Source of the DNA: Sutterella sp047777475
GTDB taxonomy: Bacteria; Pseudomonadota; Gammaproteobacteria; Burkholderiales; Burkholderiaceae_F
Direction of reading: 5' to 3'
Length of the DNA stretch: 64,000 nucleotides
Assembly (NCBI GenBank): GCA_047777475.1
Contig: JBKEET010000001.1
Location: 62,001-126,000 of the forward strand
Made by a program: the position numbers and the translations under genes. Positions 1 to 7,796 of the stretch are shown piece after piece. The notes under the pieces are model-generated. The model searched no databases. It saw nothing but the letters and a program-made list of their open reading frames with translations, and was not told where the DNA came from. Numbering within the stretch: position 1 is the first letter of the stretch; each line of letters opens with the position of its first letter.

Positions 1-47
1 CTTGGAGCGGCCTGCACCGCTGTCCATGCCCTGCATACTAATACAAA

Positions 48-62
48 TGAGAATCATTTGCA
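48..62. promoter_or_regulatory. Putative Fur box
   Basis: The 15-mer TGAGAATCATTTGCA matches the Fur 7-1-7 consensus TGATAATnATTATCA at 12 of 14 defined positions. It lies just left of the adk terminator, so it most likely controls a gene beyond the left edge of the window. The gene it would regulate is not visible. Confidence 0.55.
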
Positions 63-91
63 ATAGATAGGGCAAATTTTTTTCGGGGCAA

Positions 92-134
92 GAAAAAGGC
101 GCGGCTTCCCTTTCAAGGGGAAAGCCGCGCCTTT
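92..134 (-). terminator. Rho-independent terminator after adk
   Basis: A 13-bp perfect stem (95-107 with 122-134) is followed on the minus strand by a run of T. It lies about 27 bases past the adk stop codon and closes the Trm112-kdsB-adk transcript. Confidence 0.8.
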
Positions 135-160
135 CTGGCCTTCGAAGGCTCCCGGGCGCC

Positions 161-814
161 TTACTTCAGGGCGTCGAGGACGCGCTTCGTCACGGCGTCG
201 ATCGCGCCGATGCCGGAGATGGCGCGGTACTTCGGCGCGCTCTTCTCGCCCGAGGCGGCGAGATCGCGGTAGAAGCCGACCAGGGCTTCGGTCTGGCTGT
301 GGTAGACGGCGAGGCGCTTGCGGACGACTTCCTCGCGGTCGTCGTCGCGCTGCACGAGCGGGGCGCCCGTGACGTCGTCCTTGCCCGGGACCTTGGGCGG
401 GTTGTACTTGATGTGGTAGGTGCGGCCCGAGACCGGCTCGATGCGGCGGCCGGACATGCGCTCGACGATTTCGGCGTCGGGCACCTGGATTTCCAGCACG
501 TAGTCGATCGGGATGCCGGCGGCCTGCAGGGCCTTGGCCTGCGGGATCGTGCGCGGGAACCCGTCGAAGAGGGCGCCGTTGGCGGCGTCGGGCTGCGCGA
601 TGCGCTCCTTCACGAGGCCGAGGATGATGTCGTCGGAGACGAGCTGGCCCTTGTCCATGACGGCCTTGGCGGCCTTGCCGAGCGGCGTGCCGGCCTTGAC
701 GGCGGCGCGCAGCATGTCACCCGTGGAAATCTGGGGAATGCCGAATTTTTCACAGATGAACTTGGCCTGCGTGCCCTTGCCGGCACCGGGGGGCCCGATG
801 AGAATCAGACGCAT
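161..814 (-). CDS. adk: Adenylate kinase
   Basis: Adenylate kinase (217 aa) interconverts ATP + AMP and 2 ADP in the cytoplasm. The P-loop GPPGAGKGT is at residues 7-15, followed by the AMP-binding STGDMLR motif, the DGFPRT motif and a long LID domain beginning GRRIEPVSGRTYH. Length and motif order are typical of the long bacterial form. The start is the ATG giving MRLILIGPPG; the open frame continues upstream only because the broken kdsB frame runs into it. It is the last gene of a Trm112-kdsB-adk group, as in related Burkholderiales. Confidence 0.96.
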   Translation of the reverse strand: MRLILIGPPGAGKGTQAKFICEKFGIPQISTGDMLRAAVKAGTPLGKAAKAVMDKGQLVSDDIILGLVKERIAQPDAANGALFDGFPRTIPQAKALQAAGIPIDYVLEIQVPDAEIVERMSGRRIEPVSGRTYHIKYNPPKVPGKDDVTGAPLVQRDDDREEVVRKRLAVYHSQTEALVGFYRDLAASGEKSAPKYRAISGIGAIDAVTKRVLDALK

Positions 815-954
815 GGGATGTGCTCCGAGAAGTTGAATGCAAAGAAAAGGGGACGCGCCGCGCGCCGAAAAGGGGGCCGCGGCGGCGCTTCCTAGGATTT
901 TAGCCCGAAGAGCGCGGTGCGCAAAGGGGAGCGGGAGGCTCCCCCAAGGGGCGC

Positions 955-1723
955 TCAGTGCGCCTGCGTCCTGTAGACGGCGCGCACGCGCTCGAGGTCC
1001 TCGGCGGTGTCGACGCCCGCGGGCAGCGCCCGGTCGAGCACCGCGACGGCGATTTTCTCGCCCCCAGTAGAGCGCGCGCAGCTGCTCGAGGCTCTCGATT
1101 TTCTCCATCGGCGCCTGCGGCAGCGTCGGGAAGCGCTTCAGGAACCCCGCGCGGTAGGCGTAGAGCCCGAGGTGGTGGAGCGGCGCGAACCCTTCGGGAA
1201 GCGAATCGCGCGTCTTCATGAAATGGTCGCGCGGCCAGGGAATCGGCGCGCGCGAGAAGGTGACCGCGCAGCCCTCGTGGTCGAGCACGACCTTCACCGC
1301 GTTGGGGTTGAAAAAGACCTTCACGTCGCTGATGGTGTGCGCGGCGGTGGCCATGGCGCAGGAGGGCTTCGCGGCGAGGAGCCCGGCCACCTCGCGGATG
1401 ATCTCGGGCGGCATCAGCGGCTCGTCGCCCTGCAGGTTGACGACGATCTCGCCGTCGGCAAGGCCGAGCTTTGCGGCCGCCTCGGCGAGCCGGTCGGTGC
1501 CCGTGGGGCAGCTCTCGCTCGTCATCACGCACTCGACGCCCGCCCTGCGGCAGGCTTCGGCGACGCTTTCGTGGTCGGCGGCCACCGCCACGCGGGCGGC
1601 GCCGCTCATCGCGGCGCGCTCGGCCGCGCGAACCACCATGGGCTTGCCGCAGATGTCGGCAAGGGGCTTGCCGGGAAGGCGCGTCGAATGCAGGCGGGCC
1701 GGGATGATCACGGTAAAGGGCAT
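955..1723 (-). pseudogene. kdsB: 3-deoxy-manno-octulosonate cytidylyltransferase (CMP-Kdo synthetase), frameshifted
   Basis: CMP-Kdo synthetase activates Kdo for lipopolysaccharide inner-core synthesis. The protein starts MPFTVIIPARLHSTRLPGKP, with the nucleotide-binding IPAR.STRLPGKPL motif, and carries NLQGDEP and FSRAPIPWPRD. After ..QLRALYWG the frame is lost at a run of five C on the plus strand (1061-1065). Removing one base restores GEKIAVAVLDRALPAGVDT and a normal end ..VYRTQAH, giving about 255 aa, the usual family length. Since the enzyme is normally required for viable LPS, a homopolymer sequencing error is as likely as a true mutation. The start codon is 22 bases after the Trm112 stop. 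Confidence 0.9.
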
Positions 1724-1745
1724 GTCTTCGTTACTCCTTGGCGTT

Positions 1746-1979
1746 TCAGTGCTGCGCGCCGGCAGCGGCGTCCCCGGCTTTTTCGCGCTCGCGAAGCGCC
1801 GTCGCCTCCGCGTCGGAGAGCTTCCTCGCCGAGTCGGGCGTCATGACGGGGATGCCGCCGTGCACGCCGTAGGCCGTGAGGCAGTTCGGGCACAGCAGCT
1901 CGCTGCTGCCGGGCCGGCCCGCGACGAGCTTTCCCTTGCAGACGGGGCAGACAAGGATGTCGGAAATCTTGATGGGCAT
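1746..1979 (-). CDS. Trm112 family protein (YcaR-like)
   Basis: A small Trm112/UPF0434 family protein (77 aa from MPIKISDIL). Two CxxC pairs (CPVC and CPNC) form the zinc-ribbon-like fold, and the family signature ..AYGV.GGIPVM.PDSAR.L follows. Trm112-like proteins act as activating partners of methyltransferases in other organisms; the bacterial role is not settled. An AAGGGA ribosome site lies 6 bases before this ATG; an in-frame start at 2006 would add 9 residues and is less likely. In many proteobacteria the gene lies between lpxK and kdsB; here it precedes kdsB but is separated from lpxK by a two-component system and eptA. Confidence 0.88.
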   Translation of the reverse strand: MPIKISDILVCPVCKGKLVAGRPGSSELLCPNCLTAYGVHGGIPVMTPDSARKLSDAEATALREREKAGDAAAGAQH

Positions 1980-2012
1980 AGGCGTCCCTTCCTTAAAAAA
2001 GATCATGGAATT

Positions 2013-3320
2013 TTAGCGGGCCTTCGCAGGCGGCAGGGGACAGGCCCCGGGAACCGCGTGCCCGCCCGTGAGCTTCACCGCGAAGACGGCGCCGCGCTCG
2101 CTCGGCAGGAGAGAGAGCTCCCACCCGAAGCGCTTGCAGATGCGCCGCGCCATCGAGAGCCCGAGGCCGTGGCCCTGCGGGTTGCGGTCGGCCGCGCTGC
2201 CGCGGCCGCCGCGCTCGAAGATGCGGTCGGCCTCGTCGCTGCGGATGCCCAGGCCCGTGTCGCTCACGCGGAAGCCCTCCGCCGTCTCGGCGATCTCGAC
2301 GCCGCCCTCGTCCGTGTAGGCGACGGCGTTCTTCACGAGGTTGCCCGCGAGCGTGAGCAGGAACACCTTTGGCACGACCTCCGGGCACTCGGCTTCTTTC
2401 TTAAGCGTCAGCGAGAGGCCCTTTTCCTCGGCGAACGGCCGCCACGTCGCGGCCGTTTCGGCGAGCGCCTCGCCCGCCTTGGCCGTCGCGTAGCCGCCCT
2501 GGCCCGAGGCGTAGCGCGCAAAGGAGAGGAAAAGTTCGATCAGCTCCTGCATCGCCGCCGTCTCGCGGCGGATGCGCGCGAGCTGCTTTTCCTGCTCGTC
2601 GGTGAGCTCCGTCATCTCAAGCATCTCGGCGCTCGTCTCGATCACGGTGAGCGGCGTCCGCAGTTCGTGGCTCACGTCGCCCGTGAAGGCTTTCTCGCGC
2701 TCGAGCGCGCCGTGCAGGCGCTTCAGGGCTTCGTCGCAGATGCGCGCGAGCTCGCCCACCTCGTCGTCCGTGGGCGTGACCGCAAGCGGCTTGTAAACGC
2801 TCGATTCCGAGGCCTCGCGCACCGCGGCCGAGAGCTCTCGCACGGGCTTCATGATGTTCCGCGAGAGCCACCAGCCGGCGAGCAGCCCGAAGAGGCCGAC
2901 GATCACCACGGAAACGAGCGTGATGAGCTTGAAGGTGCGTTCGATGTCCTCGAACCCTTCCTGGTCGCGCACGAGGACGATCTTATGGCCCCGCCACTCG
3001 GCGCAGTAGGCGAAGAGGTCGCCGTAGTCGGTCACCTCGCTGTAGCCCTCGGGCAGGGCGTGCAGCGGCGGCGGCACGGGATCGAGCGGCGCGGGGCCGA
3101 AAATCTTCATGCCGGGCGGCAGGTGCGGTACGGTATTGCGCTCGAGCCGCACGATCGAGCGCGTCATCTCGTCTTCGAGGATGCCGGCGACGAGCTGCGA
3201 CTCGGTGAATTCCATCGAGCGGTAGAGCGCGACGGCGTAAAAAGCCGCCACAACCGTCACGAGGATGGCAAAGCTCGCCATGATGCGCTGCATCAGGCTG
3301 CGGGGCGCGGATTCGTTCAT
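2013..3320 (-). CDS. Sensor histidine kinase of a two-component system
   Basis: An inner-membrane sensor kinase (435 aa). Transmembrane segments at about residues 14-34 and 131-153 flank a periplasmic domain of roughly 95 aa. A HAMP linker (about 150-205) precedes the DHp domain with phospho-acceptor His218 in DVSHELRTPL, then the N box NLVKNAVAYT and G boxes DTGLGI and GHGLGLSMA. It is 61 bases downstream of the response regulator on the same strand, with an AAAGGAG ribosome site. Because the pair is divergent from eptA, it is probably a PmrAB-like system sensing cations or envelope stress; that is inference from position. Confidence 0.92.
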   Translation of the reverse strand: MNESAPRSLMQRIMASFAILVTVVAAFYAVALYRSMEFTESQLVAGILEDEMTRSIVRLERNTVPHLPPGMKIFGPAPLDPVPPPLHALPEGYSEVTDYGDLFAYCAEWRGHKIVLVRDQEGFEDIERTFKLITLVSVVIVGLFGLLAGWWLSRNIMKPVRELSAAVREASESSVYKPLAVTPTDDEVGELARICDEALKRLHGALEREKAFTGDVSHELRTPLTVIETSAEMLEMTELTDEQEKQLARIRRETAAMQELIELFLSFARYASGQGGYATAKAGEALAETAATWRPFAEEKGLSLTLKKEAECPEVVPKVFLLTLAGNLVKNAVAYTDEGGVEIAETAEGFRVSDTGLGIRSDEADRIFERGGRGSAADRNPQGHGLGLSMARRICKRFGWELSLLPSERGAVFAVKLTGGHAVPGACPLPPAKAR

Positions 3321-3381
3321 GGGGTTTCAACTCCTTTGCGAGCGGCTCGGGGCGGGGCGCGCAGGCCCTTTTGCCGGGCCG

Positions 3382-4056
3382 CTATTCCGAAACGGACCAC
3401 CCGAGCCCCGGGTGCGTGTGGATCAGGGGCTTGTCGAAGGGCTTGTCCACGGCCTGGCGGAGCAGGTAGAGGTTCGAGCGCAGGCTGTCCGAGTTGGGCG
3501 GGCAGTCGTTCCAAAGCACGACCTCGAGGCGCCGGCGGCCGACGATGCCCGGGCTGTTGCGCATCAGCTCGGCGAGCAGCTGCCGGCAGGTCGGGTTGAG
3601 CGTGATCTCCCGGCCCGCGCGCGTCACGAGCTGCGTCTTGAAATTCATGGTGAGGTCGCCCACCGTGATTTCCTCGGCTTCGGCGGCGGTCGTGCGCCGC
3701 AGGAGCGACTCGGCGCGGGCGGCGAGCTCGCGCAGCGAAAAGGGCTTCACGAGGTAGTCGTCGGCGCCGCTGCTTAAGCCCGCGACGCGGTCGTCGATGC
3801 TGTCGCGCGCGGTGAGCATGAGGATCGGAAGTCTCGAGCCCTCGGCGCGGAGCTTTTTCGTAATGTCGAGCCCGTCGATGTCGGGCAGCCCCAGGTCGAG
3901 GATCATCAGCGAGTACTTGTTCTCGGCGAGCTTTTCGAGGGCCTCGCGGCCGCAGGAGGCCGTGTTCACCTCCCAGCCCTCCTTGAGCGACAGGAAATCG
4001 CGGACGTTCGAGAGAATGTCCGCGTTGTCGTCAACCGCCAGAATCCGTGCCTTCAA
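3382..4056 (-). CDS. OmpR/PhoB-family response regulator
   Basis: A 224-aa DNA-binding response regulator. The receiver domain has the acidic pair DD at 9-10, phospho-acceptor Asp54 in ILDLGLPD, Thr82 and Lys104 in VKPF. A winged-helix C-terminal domain (about 125-224) has the PhoB-type hairpin end HTHPGLGWSV. It is first in the regulator-kinase pair, with an AAGGAG ribosome site, and reads away from eptA across a shared 176-bp region. A PmrA-like role in lipid A modification is inferred from this neighbour. Confidence 0.92.
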   Translation of the reverse strand: MKARILAVDDNADILSNVRDFLSLKEGWEVNTASCGREALEKLAENKYSLMILDLGLPDIDGLDITKKLRAEGSRLPILMLTARDSIDDRVAGLSSGADDYLVKPFSLRELAARAESLLRRTTAAEAEEITVGDLTMNFKTQLVTRAGREITLNPTCRQLLAELMRNSPGIVGRRRLEVVLWNDCPPNSDSLRSNLYLLRQAVDKPFDKPLIHTHPGLGWSVSE

Positions 4057-4232
4057 GTTTGTTCTCCTTAAGGTTCAGAAGCGCGCAGATCCTGCGCGCC
4101 GCCGCCTAGAATCCGGCGGCTGCCGCGGCAATGTCCATTCGACAGATTATAGAAGCGCCCGCCCCGCGGCACTTTCGAGATATGCCACAATGTCGTTTCA
4201 AATTGAATATAAATACCTGTCACAATACCTTC
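4057..4232. promoter_or_regulatory. Divergent promoter region between response regulator and eptA
   Basis: A 176-bp shared upstream region. It is AT-rich close to eptA (4195-4232) and holds a CCTTAAGG palindrome near 4069, next to the regulator ribosome site. No well-spaced pair of sigma-70 boxes or clear tandem PmrA box could be assigned by eye. Confidence 0.4.
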
Positions 4233-5924
4233 ATGAAAAGGAACAGCGGATTGTCTCAGCGTTTTTTCAGCGGCGCAACGGCGAAGCGCCGCGCGGGCTT
4301 TGCGGCCGGAGCGATCTTCACGGCGCTCTGGTGGACGCTCGTTTTCTGCGCCCCCTTCTGGAGGGAGCTCTGGACGGGCGTGAAGCTCGGCGCCATGAGC
4401 ACGGAGGCCCACGTTGCGGCAAGCGCCGTGCTCGGGTCGGCCTTCCTGCTCCTCTCGGTCGCGATCATCGCGCTCCTCGCGCTCCTGCCGCAGAAGCTCT
4501 TCAAGGCGGTCATGATCGTGCTCGCGGGCCTCGGCGCGACGGGCTTTGCCGCGGCCGTGCTCTACAACACCGTCATGACGCCCGACATGATGCGAAGCTT
4601 CCTCGAGTCCGACCCCGCCGAAGCCTCGGGGTACCTGTCGCTGCGCACCATCGTGCTCTGGCTCGCCGTCTTCGTGCCGCCCGTCGCCGCGGCCCTTCTG
4701 ATGCACACGCGCCCCGTCGACATCGGGGGCATCGAGCCCTCGGGCTTTGCGGTGCGGCGCCCGAAGTGCGTGCTCGCGCTCGTCGCGCTCGTCACCTTCG
4801 CCGCCGCGGCCGCGATCGTCTTCCTCAATTTCCAGACCTGCGCCTCGGTGATGCGCGGCGACCGGCAGATCCGCTACCGCATCGCGCCCTTCAACATCGT
4901 CTATTCGTCGATCCGCACCGTCACCAAGGACGAGAGCCCGGACGGCAAGCGCGTGCGCGCCGTGATCGACCCCGCCCCGAAGCAGACCGTGAAGCCCGAG
5001 CGGCCCGTCGTCTTCGTCGTGGCCATCGGCGAGACAATGCGCTCCGCGAACTGGGGGCTTTCGGGCTACGCGCGGGACACCTCGCCCGAGCTCAGGAGCC
5101 TCAACGTGATTAATTTCCCGCGCGTCGAGAGCTGCGGCACGAGCACCGACGTGTCGCTCCCCTGCATGATGAGCCGCATCGGGCGCGAGAACTACGACCG
5201 CGAGCGCATCCTCTCCGAGGAGTCACTTCCCGACGTGCTGCAGCGCGCCGGCATGAACGTGCTCTGGATCGACAACCAGTCGGGCTGCAAGGGCGCCTGC
5301 GCGGGCGTGCCGCACCGCAAGCCCCAGGCCGCGCCCGAGCTCTGCGGCGTCGCGGGCTGCCAGGACGGCGCCGTGCGCGCCGACGTGGGCGAGATCGTGA
5401 AGGACCTGAAGCCGGGCCGGCCGACGGTGCTCTTCCTGCACATGATCGGCCAGCACGGGCCGGCGTACTACAAGCGCTCGCCCGCTTCGTTCAAGATCTG
5501 GAAGCCCGAGTGCGAGGACGCCGACCTCGCGAGCTGCAGCCGCGAGTCGATCCTCAACGCTTACGACAACTCGGTGCGCTACACCGACAGCGTCCTGGCC
5601 GGCATCATCCGCGACATGGAGGCGAGCGGCGCCGACGCGGGCCTCATCTACGTGTCGGACCACGGCGAGAGCCTGGGCGAGAACGGCATTTACCTGCACG
5701 GCGCGCCCTTCATGATCGCGCCCGACGAGCAGAAGCACGTGCCGATGGTGCTCTGGCTCTCGAAGGGGTTCGAGGAGGACTACGGCGTCGACGAGGCGCT
5801 GCTGCGGGAGCGCGCCCAAAAGGACGATCACGTCACGCACGATTCGCTCTACCACACGGTGCTCGGGCTCCTCAAGGTGCAGAGCAGCACCTATCAGAAG
5901 CGGCTCGACCTCTCGGCGAAATAA
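4233..5924 (+). CDS. eptA: Phosphoethanolamine-lipid A transferase
   Basis: Moves phosphoethanolamine from phosphatidylethanolamine to lipid A at the periplasmic face of the inner membrane, lowering surface charge and polymyxin binding. At 563 aa it has the usual length. About five N-terminal hydrophobic segments precede a sulfatase-fold periplasmic domain with AIGETMRSANW (metal ligand Glu), ESCGTSTDVSLPC with the nucleophile Thr near residue 303, FLHMIGQHGPAYYKR, and YVSDHGESLGENGIYLHG. Cysteine pairs in the soluble domain fit the family disulfides. The chosen ATG (MKRNSGLSQRF) precedes the first membrane segment; an upstream frame extension lacks family-like sequence. Confidence 0.93.
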   Translation: MKRNSGLSQRFFSGATAKRRAGFAAGAIFTALWWTLVFCAPFWRELWTGVKLGAMSTEAHVAASAVLGSAFLLLSVAIIALLALLPQKLFKAVMIVLAGLGATGFAAAVLYNTVMTPDMMRSFLESDPAEASGYLSLRTIVLWLAVFVPPVAAALLMHTRPVDIGGIEPSGFAVRRPKCVLALVALVTFAAAAAIVFLNFQTCASVMRGDRQIRYRIAPFNIVYSSIRTVTKDESPDGKRVRAVIDPAPKQTVKPERPVVFVVAIGETMRSANWGLSGYARDTSPELRSLNVINFPRVESCGTSTDVSLPCMMSRIGRENYDRERILSEESLPDVLQRAGMNVLWIDNQSGCKGACAGVPHRKPQAAPELCGVAGCQDGAVRADVGEIVKDLKPGRPTVLFLHMIGQHGPAYYKRSPASFKIWKPECEDADLASCSRESILNAYDNSVRYTDSVLAGIIRDMEASGADAGLIYVSDHGESLGENGIYLHGAPFMIAPDEQKHVPMVLWLSKGFEEDYGVDEALLRERAQKDDHVTHDSLYHTVLGLLKVQSSTYQKRLDLSAK

Positions 5925-5946
5925 GCTTTCGCCCTGCAAAGCAAAG

Positions 5947-5979
5947 CGGCCTGCGTTCGACAAGCGCAGGCCGTTTTTT
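5947..5979 (+). terminator. Rho-independent terminator after eptA
   Basis: A 9-bp perfect stem (5947-5955 with 5965-5973) is followed by six T. It separates eptA from the convergent lpxK gene. Confidence 0.85.
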
Positions 5980-6003
5980 CGATGCCTTGGAAAAGCAGGC
6001 GCG

Positions 6004-7065
6004 TCAGGCGGCGGGCTTGCCCTCGGCCGCCTTCTTCGCCTTGGCCGCGGCTTTCAGCCGCTCGTCGACGAAATCGACGAGGTAGGCGTCGAGCTTGATC
6101 TCGAGGTCCACGACCCAGATGCGCGGGTCGGAGGCGATCTCCGCGTGCTGCGCGCACTTCACGGCGTCCTTGCCGGTGATGAAGATGATGTCCTCGCCGC
6201 GCTCGGCAAACGGGTTGCGCTCGTAGCCGAAGTGGTCGCCCAACTCCAGCTCGGCGCAGTCGATGCCGTGCGCGCGCACCATCGCGAAGAAGCGCCCCGG
6301 CGAGGCGATGCCCGCGGCCGCGAGCGGCCGCAGTTTCTCGCGCGCGATTCTTTCGGAAAGCGCGTCGATCGTCGTCTGCGCGCCGTCCTTCAGGCGCCGG
6401 CAGGGCCCGAAGCAGCTCGAGGTCGCAAAGCGCGGCGTGCGGCTTTCGATCACCGCCTCGTCCGTGGTGTTGAGCACGATCGCGTCGACCGTGTCGAGCC
6501 GCGAAGGGGGCTCGCGAAGCGGCCCCGCGGGAAGCACCCAGCCGTTGCCGATGCCGCCCGCGCCCACTACCGCCAGTTCGAGGTCGCGCGCGAGCTCGAG
6601 GTGCTGCAGCCCGTCGTCGCTCACGATGAGGTCGATTTCGGGATGGCTCTTCAGGAGCAGTTCGCCCGCCTTTTCGCGCTCGGTGCCGACCGCCACGGGC
6701 ACGCCCGCGGAGCGGCGAATGAGGAGCGGCTCGTCGCCGACGTCGGCGGCGAGGCTATTTTCCTCAACGAGCTTCACGCCGTCCCCGCGGCGCCCGAAGC
6801 CGCGCGAGACGATGCCGGGGTGCCAGCCGCGGGCGATGAGTTCTTTCACGAGCGCGATGGTGATCGGGGTCTTGCCCGTGCCGCCCACGTAAATGTTGCC
6901 CACCACGAGGACGGGCACGGGGAGGCTCTTCGGGCGCACGCTGCGGCGGCGCGACTCGACGATGCAGAGGTAGACGAACGCCAGGGGCGTGAGCAGGCAG
7001 GGAACGATGCCGCGGGATGCCCACTGACGGTGTGCCCAGGCTTCAAGGGCTGCGCGCGCACTCAT
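6004..7065 (-). CDS. lpxK: Tetraacyldisaccharide 4'-kinase
   Basis: Adds the 4'-phosphate to the tetraacyldisaccharide precursor of lipid A, at the cytoplasmic face of the inner membrane. The 353-aa protein has an N-terminal hydrophobic segment (about 21-36), a Walker A loop GGTGKTP at 61-67, and the LpxK signatures IVSRGFGRR, VGDEPLLI, VSDDGLQHL and WVLPAGPLREP. In relatives the next gene is the Trm112-like gene and then kdsB; here about 4 kb carrying the two-component system and eptA lies between. Its start faces the DnaA-box-rich gap. Confidence 0.95.
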   Translation of the reverse strand: MSARAALEAWAHRQWASRGIVPCLLTPLAFVYLCIVESRRRSVRPKSLPVPVLVVGNIYVGGTGKTPITIALVKELIARGWHPGIVSRGFGRRGDGVKLVEENSLAADVGDEPLLIRRSAGVPVAVGTEREKAGELLLKSHPEIDLIVSDDGLQHLELARDLELAVVGAGGIGNGWVLPAGPLREPPSRLDTVDAIVLNTTDEAVIESRTPRFATSSCFGPCRRLKDGAQTTIDALSERIAREKLRPLAAAGIASPGRFFAMVRAHGIDCAELELGDHFGYERNPFAERGEDIIFITGKDAVKCAQHAEIASDPRIWVVDLEIKLDAYLVDFVDERLKAAAKAKKAAEGKPAA

Positions 7066-7295
7066 CGCTGCGCCTCGGTCTCGGGGTGACGGGGCGCGCC
7101 CGCGGCGCGGGAGAATTTCTCTTCAGGAAGAAAACGCAATCGGGGAGGCCGGTCGGATGACATAACCATTTGAATAAAGAAGGCGCTCTTTTTGCGGCGC
7201 CGATTCCCTAATCATAACGGGTTGGCTCCCCGCTTGCAGGGGAGGGCGGGGACCGGGTTTCCCGTCGGAAGCCCGCCCCGATCTGTTGGCAATTC

Positions 7296-7796
7296 TGTGG
7301 ATAACTTTGTGGAGAAAAGAAAGTCAACAGCGCATTCATGGGATTGCACGCTTCGTCCGTTTTGTCGGCCGCTTTGCAGAGGATCATAAAATTTACTTAA
7401 AAATCAATCATAAAAATTTCAAGGTGGATAAAGCGATGATCCTCATAAGCGCTCCGCAGGGCTTTTTCTCAGGGCGCGCCCGCGTTGTGGATAAATCGGG
7501 GCGTCCTTTTCCGCGGCCCTTGACTTTGGGGTTGAAATGTGCTTGTCCGGGCCCCCTGCGGCGAACCGGACTAGGCGGTTTTCCCCATAAGCTGTGAGCA
7601 GTCCTGTGGATAAGTCAGGGATTTCGTCATTAACGCCGTGCGGGCTAATGAAAATCTTAAGCCTGCCTAAAAAATAGGCAAAACGGGATATCCCGGGGAA
7701 AGGCGTCCTCCCGTCTCTGCGTGCACGCCGCCCCGCTCTGAGGCAAAATGGAGCGGTCCGTTCTCCACAGGGTTTTCCACACGAGAGTTATGCACA
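7296..7796. other. DnaA-box cluster, candidate replication origin (oriC)
   Basis: The gap between divergent lpxK and xseA has three perfect DnaA boxes (TGTGGATAA at 7296-7304, 7486-7494, 7605-7613) and five with one mismatch (7308-7316, 7423-7431, 7761-7769, 7773-7781, 7788-7796). An AT-rich block at 7381-7422 could be the unwinding element. The first five boxes point one way and the last three the other. No credible protein-coding gene lies in 7066-7747. A DnaA-binding regulatory cluster is the alternative. Confidence 0.6.

Noticed and set aside
161..1723. A single 520-aa KdsB-adenylate kinase fusion
   Set aside because: The apparent fusion comes from the kdsB frameshift: the linking part is translated from the wrong frame and from the kdsB-adk spacer, and adk has its own start.
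1218..3599. Very long plus-strand frame of 793 codons opposite kdsB, Trm112 and the kinase
   Set aside because: It is a high-GC shadow of the real minus-strand genes, with no domain-like sequence.
7286..7597. Open reading frame of 103 codons in the gap between lpxK and xseA
   Set aside because: It runs through the DnaA boxes and the AT-rich block, has no ribosome site or family-like sequence, and its composition is that of intergenic DNA.
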